Assembly (NCBI GenBank): GCA_026713205.1
Contig: JAPOOY010000045.1
Coordinates: 1 to 11,282 of the forward strand
Direction: 5' to 3'
From: Bdellovibrionales bacterium
Lineage (GTDB): Bacteria > Bdellovibrionota > Bdellovibrionia > Bdellovibrionales > UBA1609
DNA length: 11,282 nucleotides
Shown here: positions 1-5,967 of the stretch, piece after piece
Layout of the letters: each line of letters opens with the position of its first letter
Numbering within the stretch: position 1 is the first letter of the stretch
Program-made: the position numbers and the translations under genes
Notes under the pieces: model-generated
Seen by the model: only the letters and a program-made list of their open reading frames with translations
Told to the model about the DNA's origin: nothing
The model's database searches: none

Positions 1-1
1 C

Positions 2-97
2 CTCACAGATGCAAAAACAGGATGTTTTACTATCTCAAGGTCAATAAATGGTAGAGATTTTGTTATTTATGGAGTATTTTTAAATCAATTAAGGTAG
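2..97 (+). CDS. Possible C-terminal end of a plus-strand gene entering from the left (partial)
   Basis: The plus strand is open from the window edge to a TAG at 95-97, giving 31 residues (LTDAKTGCF... ending in GVFLNQLR). The composition, with mixed hydrophobic and charged residues, is protein-like, unlike the low-complexity frames nearby. If real, its 3' end overlaps the 3' end of the convergent WG-repeat lipoprotein gene by 35 bp. I do not recognise the family; a KTG-like motif alone is not enough to call a penicillin-binding protein. A chance open frame is equally possible at this length. Confidence 0.25.
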   Translation, partial: LTDAKTGCFTISRSINGRDFVIYGVFLNQLR

Positions 98-1223
98 CCA
101 AAAATGGGGGCCACTCCATGATATAGCCATGCTTAACTTCATCATCTTTTTTTTCCGCTACTATAGCAAGCCCTTCACTGAAATTCCCTGCTCCATCAAA
201 TTTTGCTCTAATAACAAACTTTTTCTCCTTATTGATATAACCCCATTTATCATCAGAGAACCAGCCATTAATTTTTAATACTGGAGCAAGCCCTTCAGTA
301 AATTTCCCAGCGAAAGCAAATTCCGGGGGAATAGAAAAATTTTTGGTTTCTTTGCTGATATAACCCCATTCATCATCAACTTTTACAGGTGCAAGTCCCT
401 CACTAAAATCTCCGGCTCCATCAAATTTTGGCTCAATGAAAAACTTTTTGGTTTCTTTGTTAATATAACCATACTTGCCATCAATTTCCACCCAGGCAAG
501 TCCCTCATTAAAATCTCCAACCTTATCATATATCGGTGATAAAACCCATTTAGGGGTTTTATCAATATAGCCCCACTTATCCTCTCTTTTAGCAGCGGCA
601 AGCCCCTCACTGAAATCTCTTATGCTCTGAACTTTTTCTGTATCTATTGTAAAAACAAACTGCATACTTTTATCAATATAGCCTATCTTAAAAAATTTTG
701 GATCAAGTGAAGGGAAAAATAGAGTAATCGCTGTGGCCAGCCCTTCACTAAAAGCTTTCGCTGACATGAATTTCTTTTCAGAAAAATTATTCTGTTTATC
801 TATATATCTCCAAGGGTTCAATTGTAGTCTTTTAACACCATCTGAAAGGTTTATTTTGGGAATTATCACATCCAAAAGAGGATAAAAATTTTTTAATACC
901 GATATTCCATCTGTTAGTGTTCCTTTATCTATTAATATTGTATCCTTTAGTTGCACCGGAGCCAGTCCTTCATTAAACTTTCCAGCCTTCTTAAATTCCG
1001 GGGGAATAGCAAAAATATAAGTGCAGACAATTGTTTCCCCACAATCTAAATAATTGATACTAGAACTGGAATCCATATAATTGCTTCGATCAGCAGAAAT
1101 CCATCGTTTTAAAGTTTCTGTGTTTTGTGCCTCTTCTTCCTTTCTCTCTATTAGATGACAGGCTGGTAATAAAAAATTCAATGCAACCAGCCCGATAATA
1201 AACATATTCAAATTCTTATTCAT
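63..1223 (-). CDS. WG-repeat (KWG) lipoprotein
   Basis: 386-residue predicted lipoprotein. The N-terminus has a short basic stretch, a hydrophobic segment (about residues 7-20) and a lipobox LPAC with the lipidated cysteine at residue 22, so it should sit in an envelope membrane. The rest is built from degenerate WG/KWG repeats of roughly 40 residues. The signature F-x-E-G-L-A occurs seven times, followed in most repeats by a GYIDK/GYINK-type strand (for example KWGYIDK, KYGYINK, EWGYISK). WG repeats form beta-rich, probably propeller-like or solenoid folds used for binding, and the partner is unknown. The ATG at 1221-1223 is preceded by an AGAGGA ribosome site and a good sigma-70-type promoter (1242-1270), so it is probably monocistronic. 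No enzymatic motif is visible. The family call is firm; the function is not known. Confidence 0.85.
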   Translation of the reverse strand: MNKNLNMFIIGLVALNFLLPACHLIERKEEEAQNTETLKRWISADRSNYMDSSSSINYLDCGETIVCTYIFAIPPEFKKAGKFNEGLAPVQLKDTILIDKGTLTDGISVLKNFYPLLDVIIPKINLSDGVKRLQLNPWRYIDKQNNFSEKKFMSAKAFSEGLATAITLFFPSLDPKFFKIGYIDKSMQFVFTIDTEKVQSIRDFSEGLAAAKREDKWGYIDKTPKWVLSPIYDKVGDFNEGLAWVEIDGKYGYINKETKKFFIEPKFDGAGDFSEGLAPVKVDDEWGYISKETKNFSIPPEFAFAGKFTEGLAPVLKINGWFSDDKWGYINKEKKFVIRAKFDGAGNFSEGLAIVAEKKDDEVKHGYIMEWPPFLATLIDLKILHK

Positions 1224-1227
1224 TTTT

Positions 1228-1232
1228 CCTCT
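1228..1232 (-). promoter_or_regulatory. Ribosome binding site of the WG-repeat lipoprotein
   Basis: Reading on the minus strand, AGAGG lies five bases upstream of the ATG at 1221-1223. It supports that ATG as the start, which is also where the signal peptide begins. Confidence 0.6.
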
Positions 1233-1241
1233 TTTGTTTAA

Positions 1242-1270
1242 ATAATAAGGTTTAATAGAGAATTTTACAA
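1242..1270 (-). promoter_or_regulatory. Predicted sigma-70 promoter of the WG-repeat lipoprotein
   Basis: On the minus strand a -35 box TTGTAA (1265-1270) is followed by exactly 17 bases and a -10 box TATTAT (1242-1247, five of six consensus bases). The expected start point gives a short leader of a dozen or so bases that contains the ribosome site. Confidence 0.5.
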
Positions 1271-1300
1271 GGAATTCTTTTTCCTTTGTAGCAGGCGATT

Positions 1301-1380
1301 GGAATGTCCCCCTTTCCGGTTCCCCGGATTTTAAAGCATCGCTTGATGCTTAGCAACTGTCCATATATGGGGGACATTCC
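1301..1380. repeat. REP/REPIN-like compound inverted repeat
   Basis: Perfect 12-bp inverted arms GGAATGTCCCCC (1301-1312) and GGGGGACATTCC (1369-1380) enclose a second perfect hairpin, AAGCATC (1334-1340) / GATGCTT (1345-1351) with a 4-base GCTT loop. A small CCGG...CCGG pair is near 1316-1327. The unit is GC-richer than its surroundings. Extragenic palindromes with a GGGGACA-type end are typical of REP elements mobilised by IS200/IS605-like (RAYT) transposases. No such transposase lies in the window, so that assignment is inferred from form only. A terminator is less likely because no T-run follows the arms. Confidence 0.5.
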
Positions 1381-1446
1381 AGGCTGACCATTAAAGTTTT
1401 TATAAAAAAATGTCTTCCAATAGGAAGGCGCCCTTTATGATTATTT
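1381..1446. repeat. Hairpin repeat, copy 1 (downstream of the nuclease-like gene)
   Basis: This stretch matches 2245-2314 in the same orientation along most of its length, starting AGGCTGACC and ending GATTATTT. The two copies flank the nuclease-like gene. The hairpin inside differs between copies but stays paired: CTTCC/GGAAG here, CCTCC/GGAGG in copy 2. It abuts the REP-like inverted repeat ending at 1380. Confidence 0.6.
1404..1430 (-). terminator. Rho-independent terminator of the nuclease-like gene
   Basis: On the minus strand, a CTTCC-TATT-GGAAG hairpin (1414-1427, extended by one wobble pair) is followed by ATTTTTTT (1404-1412). It begins about 30 bases beyond the stop codon at 1459. 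The short stem makes it modest in strength, but position and T-run fit. Confidence 0.55.
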
Positions 1447-1458
1447 CAATAATAAGAC

Positions 1459-2115
1459 TTAACTGAAAGCCTTTGGCTTGAAGCCTTTTTTGTTGATAAT
1501 ACTGGCGCTGTTTCCCGTTGCTCTAATTACAAATAAGCCTTGTTTTTCCGCATGCTTTGTAGAATGCTCATCTGATCTTAAATAAGCAACAGCTCCATAG
1601 ATTGTCTTTCCTTTATATTCTGATTTCCATGTTGTAAAAGATTTAATTTTGTTCGTAAAATAATCAATGTCTTTCACTTTTAAAGTGGTCTTTACTTCTA
1701 CAAGAACAACTTCCGTTCCATTAACAGCTACAATATCAAATTCCCAAGTTTGACCTTTATATTCTCCGTGCATGTTTGAAGAGCTAGAATCTACATCTAT
1801 GCCTTTTTCGTTAAGAAGCTTTATCAACTCACCTTCAACAAGACTTTCCATAAGCTTGCCCCATTGAGTTTCAAAAAGCTGTTGAGCTTTTTTTAAACCT
1901 TTATCAGTTTTCTTTGTTTCAACCGAAAGCTCTTTTATTTGTTGATCCGTTGTTTTTTGGCTGGCAGAAAGCTCTTTCATTTGCTGTCTGGCTTCAGCCG
2001 AAAGCTCTTTTATGCTTTCTCTGGTTTCTTTTATGCTTTCTTGGGTTTCTTTTATGCTTTTTTGGGTCTCTTTTATAAGACCCCAAATTTCTTTTACTTG
2101 TGGTGTAGCTGACAT
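1459..2115 (-). CDS. Coiled-coil protein with PD-(D/E)XK nuclease-like domain
   Basis: 218 residues from the chosen start. Residues 7-80 are a long, charged predicted coiled coil opening with four near-identical heptads (IKETQKS, IKETQES, IKETRES, IKELSAE). Residues 85-205 look like a PD-(D/E)XK nuclease fold: helix acid E94/E96, then WEFDIVA with D127, a beta hairpin, and VLVEVKTT giving E140-V-K142, the classic D...E-x-K core. Proteins of this build (coiled coil plus restriction-like nuclease, DUF3782 type) are common as multicopy families in cyanobacteria and other bacteria; their role is unclear. The ATG at 2113-2115 is preferred to the in-frame ATG at 2128-2130, because a strong GGAGGA site lies 7 bases before the former and overlaps the latter. 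Flanking repeats and AT-rich composition suggest it is accessory, possibly acquired DNA. Confidence 0.8.
   Translation of the reverse strand: MSATPQVKEIWGLIKETQKSIKETQESIKETRESIKELSAEARQQMKELSASQKTTDQQIKELSVETKKTDKGLKKAQQLFETQWGKLMESLVEGELIKLLNEKGIDVDSSSSNMHGEYKGQTWEFDIVAVNGTEVVLVEVKTTLKVKDIDYFTNKIKSFTTWKSEYKGKTIYGAVAYLRSDEHSTKHAEKQGLFVIRATGNSASIINKKGFKPKAFS
2006..2089. repeat. 21-bp tandem repeat inside the nuclease-like gene
   Basis: Units at 2006-2026, 2027-2047 and 2048-2068 each begin TCTTTTATGCTTT and differ at a few bases; a partial, decayed fourth unit is at 2069-2089. The 21-bp unit keeps the reading frame and encodes the repeated heptads of the coiled coil. This is a likely site of length variation between strains. 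Confidence 0.8.
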
Positions 2116-2121
2116 GTTAGC

Positions 2122-2127
2122 TTCCTC
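2122..2127 (-). promoter_or_regulatory. Ribosome binding site deciding the start of the nuclease-like gene
   Basis: GGAGGA on the minus strand sits 6-7 bases before the ATG at 2113-2115 and directly after the alternative ATG at 2128-2130. It can therefore serve only the downstream start. Confidence 0.65.
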
Positions 2128-2134
2128 CATTATT

Positions 2135-2153
2135 TAGTAGATTTATACTACTA
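2135..2153. promoter_or_regulatory. Palindrome in the leader of the nuclease-like gene (possible operator)
   Basis: TAGTAG (2135-2140) and CTACTA (2148-2153) form a perfect 6-bp inverted repeat around ATTTATA. It lies just upstream of the ribosome site, in a TATAAT-rich stretch where a -10 box would be expected on the minus strand. A dimeric regulator could bind here; no regulator is known from the window. Confidence 0.3.
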
Positions 2154-2173
2154 TAATAGATGAGGAAAAACAA

Positions 2174-2201
2174 CAAAAATAGAGTCTTTTTAAGCTCTAT
2201 T
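2174..2201 (-). terminator. Possible terminator or attenuator upstream of the nuclease-like gene
   Basis: On the minus strand AATAGAG and CTCTATT pair across a 10-base loop and run straight into a T-tract (ATTTTTG). It could block minus-strand readthrough into the nuclease-like gene. The stem is AT-rich and weak. Confidence 0.35.
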
Positions 2202-2244
2202 GACTATAGTTATCAGACTGTTTTGGTAGAGTCTTCCTTTTGGG

Positions 2245-2314
2245 AGGCTGACCTTTAAAGCTTATTTATAAACAAAAATGCCTCCCATTAGGAGGCGTCC
2301 TTTACGATTATTTT
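2245..2314. repeat. Hairpin repeat, copy 2
   Basis: Diverged direct copy of 1381-1446. The hairpin is GCCTCC (2280-2285) / GGAGGC (2291-2296). An additional GGGAGGC at 2242-2248 can pair with GCCTCCC (2280-2286), so two mutually exclusive stems are possible in this copy only. Confidence 0.6.
2274..2296 (-). terminator. Minus-strand terminator within hairpin repeat copy 2
   Basis: Read on the minus strand, GCCTCC-TAATG-GGAGGC is followed by ATTTTTG. It is the first good terminator beyond the gspG-gspH-like pair (whose last gene stops at 2766), so it may end that transcript after it has run antisense through the VOC gene. Confidence 0.45.
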
Positions 2315-2398
2315 ATGGAGGTACAATAAAGTTTATGTGTAAAATTTTTAGTGATTGGCAGGTTGTGAGGGGTTGCTAACAACTATAGTTGGGGTGCA

Positions 2399-2764
2399 AA
2401 ACTAACTCATATTATATTTCATACCTCAAAAATTTCTGAAACAGCCGCTTTCTGGGAAAATATATTGGAACTAAAAAACCACATTCATACTAACGAAAAC
2501 CGCCTGCAATACAAATTTGGAAATTTTATGGTGATGTTTAACAATGTAAAAGAATCACCCGAAGATTATTCACAAATTATAGCCCATTTAGGTATTGAGT
2601 TTCCCACAAAAAAAGATGTGGATGCACAATACGAAAGATTGAAAGATAAATTAAATATCCCTAAGCCCATTGGCGGCTTCGGAAAAGGACCCTACAGATT
2701 TTATATAAAAGACCCTAACGGCATCCCCCTTGAATTTGAAACCTGGGAAGATTGTTCTGACTGA
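2399..2764 (+). pseudogene. VOC/glyoxalase-like protein lacking a normal start
   Basis: The plus-strand frame from about 2399 reads as a vicinal-oxygen-chelate domain. The first strand and helix are KLTHIIFHTSKISETAAFWENIL, interpreted as beta-1 with the usual metal-ligand histidine, and the end is GPYRFYIKDPNGIPLEFETWED, the typical C-terminal strand with metal-ligand glutamate. That gives about 120 residues, a normal single-domain VOC length. The open frame begins after a TGA at 2366-2368, yet it has no in-frame ATG or GTG before the first strand. The first usable start is TTG at 2465, which would delete the first strand and helix. A GGAGGT site and ATG exist upstream (2317-2337) in another frame. 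The gene is therefore either frameshifted or disrupted at its 5' end, or uses a rare start. Substrate unknown. Confidence 0.6.
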
Positions 2765-2765
2765 A

Positions 2766-3371
2766 TTACAAATCCTCCTGCATTTCCTTTAAAGTCACAT
2801 GTTTGTCAATCACACTTAATTCTCTTGTTATTGGATCAAAGTAAATCGTCCATCGGGCTTTGGTATCCCATCTTTCCAGATGCAAGGCTACTTCCTGTCC
2901 CAGCCCTCGGGGATGGTAGTGAATATGAATCACCCCCTCTGTTTTTGTTTCTTCCCACTCTTCCGATTCCGCAGATGTAATGGATAACAGAGGGTGCAAA
3001 GTTCCGGGATTTTTTAGAATCATCTTATCCGGCACAAATGCTTCCTCCACCTTTTTTTCCACCCAAAATTCCTCAGGCTCCTTATCGGGATTAAGCTTTA
3101 AAACCAAACGATAGGTTTTTCCGTGGAGACGAGCCCGATTATCCAAACTCCGATTGAGACGATTTAAAACCTGAAAGGATGTTCTGATTTTACCTTTTTG
3201 GGAAAACATCTTACGGGTGGACCAGGACAAAATGAAAACAACAAGAATAAGGACAACGAGTACTTCCACCAAAGTGAAAGCTCTTCGGGCTGTATTCCGT
3301 AATCCTGATTTTAAAAAAAAGTTTTGAATGAATTTATTAGAGGTATTTGTAAAACGGGTAAAGAAAAGCAA
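2766..3371 (-). CDS. GspH-like type II secretion pseudopilin (prepilin-type protein)
   Basis: 201 residues with a prepilin N-terminal motif RRAFTLVEVLVVL. Cleavage would fall between A31 and F32, with the conserved glutamate (position +5) at E36 and a hydrophobic helix to about residue 52. The rest is a variable globular domain. Minor pseudopilins of this size cap or prime the short pseudopilus of the type II secretion system at the inner membrane. Two oddities: the residue before the cleavage site is Ala rather than Gly, and there is no ATG, so the start is probably TTG at 3369-3371 (or the ATT just before it) behind a GGAG. It lies 67 bp downstream of gspG in the same direction and is probably co-transcribed with it. 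GspH versus another minor pseudopilin cannot be settled by eye. Its stop is one base from that of the convergent VOC gene. Confidence 0.7.
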   Translation of the reverse strand: MLFFTRFTNTSNKFIQNFFLKSGLRNTARRAFTLVEVLVVLILVVFILSWSTRKMFSQKGKIRTSFQVLNRLNRSLDNRARLHGKTYRLVLKLNPDKEPEEFWVEKKVEEAFVPDKMILKNPGTLHPLLSITSAESEEWEETKTEGVIHIHYHPRGLGQEVALHLERWDTKARWTIYFDPITRELSVIDKHVTLKEMQEDL

Positions 3372-3438
3372 AATGGGCTGACACTCCAGGTCACTTATTC
3401 TATCAGGAATAAAACAACCACTTATTCGGACAGTTTAG

Positions 3439-3909
3439 TTAATCTGCAGAGGAGATATCCTTCTTAAGGCCTTTTCCTCCCGGTCTCCTATCCGCTCCAA
3501 AACTGGTAATGATATAATCTCCTGATTCATCCACTTCATACACTACATTACTTTTCCAAGGGTCTTTGGGAATTTTGTCCATATAAGATTCCGGCCCCCA
3601 TTCCTCGCAATCTGCCGGTGCGGATATTAAATCATCCAAGGTTTTGGGATAATGTCCACAATCCAAATTAAATTCCACAAGGGCATCCTCTATAACAGAA
3701 ATAAGTATTTTCGCCTGGGATACCTTAGCCTTTTCATAACGATCCATAACCTTCTTTCCCACATAACCCATAAGAGCGGCAATAACCGCCACCACGATCA
3801 TGATCTCAATCAAGGTCATTCCTTTCCTCAAGAGAAAGAAGAGAGTTTTCCCTGTGTTTACAGAAAACAGGGATTGTTTAAAAGTTTGTTTGTAGCAACT
3901 GTATTTCAT
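3439..3909 (-). CDS. gspG: Type II secretion major pseudopilin GspG
   Basis: 156 residues from the ATG at 3907-3909. The prepilin motif RKGMTLIEIMIVVAVIAAL places peptidase cleavage after G30 and the conserved glutamate at E35. The C-terminal half shows the GspG layout: a helical linker, CGHYPKTLDDL, PKDPWKSNVVYEV and SGDYIITSFGADRRPGGKG, corresponding to the DPWG...Y and SxGADGxxGG calcium-binding loop of the family, here degenerate (ADRRPGG). GspG polymerises to form the pseudopilus that drives substrates through the outer-membrane secretin. A TTG at 3927 would lengthen an already long leader. I see no strong ribosome site for either start. It is followed by a GspH-like gene and preceded by dps on the same strand. 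No other gsp genes are in the window, so the pair is detached from the main operon. Confidence 0.85.
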   Translation of the reverse strand: MKYSCYKQTFKQSLFSVNTGKTLFFLLRKGMTLIEIMIVVAVIAALMGYVGKKVMDRYEKAKVSQAKILISVIEDALVEFNLDCGHYPKTLDDLISAPADCEEWGPESYMDKIPKDPWKSNVVYEVDESGDYIITSFGADRRPGGKGLKKDISSAD

Positions 3910-3941
3910 ATTTTGAGAGACTGGCAAAACAGTCTTTAAAT

Positions 3942-3966
3942 GGCAAGGCTTTTTTAGCCTTTTGCC
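3942..3966. terminator. Hairpin between dps and gspG (weak terminator or processing site)
   Basis: GGCAAGGCT (3942-3950) pairs with AGCC and TTGCC (3956-3966) with a two-base bulge. On the minus strand, the direction of dps, no T-run follows, so any termination would be weak. On the plus strand a T-rich stretch follows at 3972-3988. Confidence 0.35.
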
Positions 3967-3980
3967 GCAAGGTTTTTATT

Positions 3981-4451
3981 TTATTTTTCCAAAAGGCTCC
4001 TCAACATCCATGCCGTTTTTTCATGAAGCTGAATACGCTGCGTTAATAGGTCCAAAGTTGCCTCATCATTCCCCTCTTCAGCAGACGGGAAAACGGATCG
4101 TGCTGTTTTTGCCACTGTTTCATGGCCAATCACTAAATCTTTTACCATGTCCTCTGCGGAAGGAAGCCCCGTTTCCTCTTTTACGGAAGAAAGCTCGGCA
4201 AATTGAGCATAAGAACCAGGGGCCGGTTCTCCCAAAGAGCGAATCCTCTCAGCCACAATATCCACCGCCTGAGCGAGTTCCGTGTACTGCTCTTCAAACA
4301 TCAAATGGAGGGTGCGAAACTGAGGACCTGTCACATTCCAATGATAATTATGAGTCTTGAGATACAAAGTGTAGCTATCCGCTAAAAGCCGTGACAAACC
4401 CTTTGCAATCACCTTCCTCTTATCCTCAGGTATTCCTATGTCAATGTTCAT
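3981..4451 (-). CDS. dps: Dps-family DNA-binding ferritin
   Basis: 156 residues, the usual Dps length. The core motif [17 protein letters not shown]...FEEQY...AVDIVAERI carries the ferroxidase residues at family spacing: H37 and H49 from one subunit, D64 and E68 from the partner. Dps assembles into hollow dodecamers that oxidise Fe(II) with hydrogen peroxide, store iron and often bind DNA in stressed or stationary cells. There is no long lysine-rich N-terminal tail, so DNA binding may be weak. The ATG at 4449-4451 has an AGAGGTG ribosome site and a TTGACA promoter (4482-4510). gspG follows on the same strand after a hairpin. I see no obvious OxyR or Fur box. Confidence 0.93.
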   Translation of the reverse strand: MNIDIGIPEDKRKVIAKGLSRLLADSYTLYLKTHNYHWNVTGPQFRTLHLMFEEQYTELAQAVDIVAERIRSLGEPAPGSYAQFAELSSVKEETGLPSAEDMVKDLVIGHETVAKTARSVFPSAEEGNDEATLDLLTQRIQLHEKTAWMLRSLLEK

Positions 4452-4481
4452 TCTTGTTTACACCTCTTTTTACCGTCCTAT

Positions 4482-4510
4482 ATTTTGACTTTAAACCCTT
4501 GGAATGTCAA
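4482..4510 (-). promoter_or_regulatory. Predicted dps promoter
   Basis: On the minus strand a perfect -35 TTGACA (4505-4510) is followed by 17 bases and a poor -10 CAAAAT (4482-4487). A perfect -35 with a weak -10 would fit a regulated promoter. The leader would be about 25 bases and carries the AGAGGTG site. Confidence 0.45.
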
Positions 4511-4522
4511 GAGCAATAAATC

Positions 4523-4549
4523 TTGTTTCTTTCAAGTATCTATTATAAT
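4523..4549 (+). promoter_or_regulatory. Candidate promoter for the LolC/E-like permease
   Basis: A perfect -10 TATAAT (4544-4549) on the plus strand has TTGTTT (4523-4528) upstream, but the spacing is a short 15 bases. It would leave a leader of about 150 bases before the ATG at 4703. It is the best plus-strand candidate I can see in this gap. Confidence 0.25.
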
Positions 4550-4702
4550 GTTTTTCTATGATGAAATTTATAGGGATGCTTATAAAGGATTTTGTATATT
4601 GTGTGCTTCCTTTTCATTTCAACAAAAAGCCTAAAAATTAAAATAAGAAATAGCGTACAAGCGCTTTGATATTTCCAACTGAAGTTTTTATGGAAAAAGA
4701 CA

Positions 4703-5959
4703 ATGAAATCCAACAACTCTAAACAAACTCAATCTTTACACGACGGCTTAATGTTTTCATTTTATCTCTTTCGGAAATATTTTTTTTCCTCTCGGGGTGT
4801 CTCTCTTATACGAACTGTTTTTTGGGTTTGCCTGGGCGGGATCACTGTCAGTGTGGCGGCTCTCATTTTAATTGTAAGTATCATGGGGGGATTTGGTCAG
4901 TCCATTATGAAAAGACATTTGGCCGGAGAGCCTCATCTGGTCAGCGAGTTAAAACAAAACCCGTTTCAAAATCAAATTCTTTTGAAAAAAACTCTCCCCA
5001 ATTCTTTGAGGCAGGAAATAAAATCAACGGTTTTTTATGAAACACAGGATGTCATCATTAAAACCAAAGAGGGATTTTCAGGAGCAATGGCACGAGGATA
5101 TAGTCTCAAAAAATGGACAGAAAAAAAATTAACAACAATGGAATGGTCTCCTCCCCTATCCAACAAAAGAACTCCCCTTCCTGAACTGCTGATAACACAA
5201 AAGCTGGCTTTGGATTTAAGTATTTTCAAAGGAGATGAAATTTTACTTATTCCCGCTGTAGCTCTTCTTCTTCCCCCGGGGGAATCCTTACCTCTACAGC
5301 CCATGAAAGTGGCTGGAATATTAGACAATTCAGAAACCAAGGCTCAGTCTATGGAACAAAGTTTAATGGTTTTTTACAAACAGGGAAAAGTGGATTTTGG
5401 AGCGTTCTCAAAACCAAAATATGGAGCTGAAATCAAATTACAGGACCCCCATCAGTCCTTTTTATATAAGCCTTACTTTAAAAAGGTACAAACCTGGCAG
5501 GAAAGAAACTCCTCTCTGTTTTTTGCCTTAAAGCTGGAAAAATTTATTATGACTCTTTTTATCACCCTGGCCCTTGTGATCTCCTGTCTGGGAATTTCCT
5601 CCGCCCTTTTTCTGCTCATGACTCAAAAGGGGAAAGATATTGGAATGTTTCAGGCCTTGGGACTTTCTCAGAAAGAACTATGTCAAACCTTTACCCGTCT
5701 GGGTTTTTGCCTGGCCCTCTGTGGAATTTGTTTGGGAACTCTTGTAGGAGTGGGAGGTGTGGCTTTTTTTAAATACACGGACTTGAACTTCCTTCCGGAA
5801 ATGTATCAGGACAGAAATATTCCCGCCATCTTTGAGCCAACAGGGTATGCTTTGATTATCGTCGGCTCTATGTTGGTGGCCTGGCTGTCCTGTTATCTGC
5901 CCGCACGCACCCTCAGTCATACCGATCCCGCCCATCTCTTAAAGATCTCCGGACGGTGA
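4703..5959 (+). CDS. LolC/LolE-type lipoprotein-releasing ABC transporter permease
   Basis: 418 residues with the LolC/E topology: a first membrane helix at about 35-62 (LGGITVSVAALILIVSIMGGFG, with the family's V-x-x-x-MxGFG end), a large periplasmic domain (about 63-278), then three helices at about 281-306, 333-356 and 378-400 forming an FtsX-type domain. Between the second and third helices KGKDIGMFQALGLSQKEL matches the cytoplasmic coupling loop that contacts the ATPase. In LolCDE this permease extracts lipoproteins from the inner membrane for LolA. No lolD ATPase is adjacent, so a macrolide-exporter-like or other FtsX role cannot be excluded, and I cannot separate LolC from LolE. The ATG at 4703 has only a weak GGAAAA site. 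A hairpin element begins 8 bases after the stop and may serve as terminator. Confidence 0.8.
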   Translation: MKSNNSKQTQSLHDGLMFSFYLFRKYFFSSRGVSLIRTVFWVCLGGITVSVAALILIVSIMGGFGQSIMKRHLAGEPHLVSELKQNPFQNQILLKKTLPNSLRQEIKSTVFYETQDVIIKTKEGFSGAMARGYSLKKWTEKKLTTMEWSPPLSNKRTPLPELLITQKLALDLSIFKGDEILLIPAVALLLPPGESLPLQPMKVAGILDNSETKAQSMEQSLMVFYKQGKVDFGAFSKPKYGAEIKLQDPHQSFLYKPYFKKVQTWQERNSSLFFALKLEKFIMTLFITLALVISCLGISSALFLLMTQKGKDIGMFQALGLSQKELCQTFTRLGFCLALCGICLGTLVGVGGVAFFKYTDLNFLPEMYQDRNIPAIFEPTGYALIIVGSMLVAWLSCYLPARTLSHTDPAHLLKISGR

Positions 5960-5967
5960 TCCCACTC

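Larger units (their letters stand above)
2131..2398. other. Intergenic region between nuclease-like gene and VOC gene remnant
   Basis: It holds the leader palindrome (2135-2153), a minus-strand T-tailed hairpin (2174-2201), hairpin repeat copy 2 (2245-2314) and a GGAGGT site (2317-2322). That site lies 12 bases before an ATG at 2335 which opens only a 14-codon frame (MCKIFSDWQVVRGC). I see no complete gene. The short frame may be the displaced start of the following VOC gene. Confidence 0.5.

Noticed and set aside
1459..2130. Toxin-antitoxin or restriction-modification system around the nuclease-like gene
   Set aside because: No methyltransferase, antitoxin or other partner gene is adjacent. 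The methyltransferase at 6201-6992 is distant and lacks DNA-methylase motifs.
2465..2764. TTG at 2465 as the true start of the VOC gene
   Set aside because: A GGGA lies at a workable distance, but the protein would lose the first strand and its metal-ligand histidine, which are clearly encoded just upstream in the same frame.
3652..4385. Plus-strand open frames opposite gspG and dps
   Set aside because: They are antisense shadows of clearly recognisable genes, and their proteins resemble nothing.
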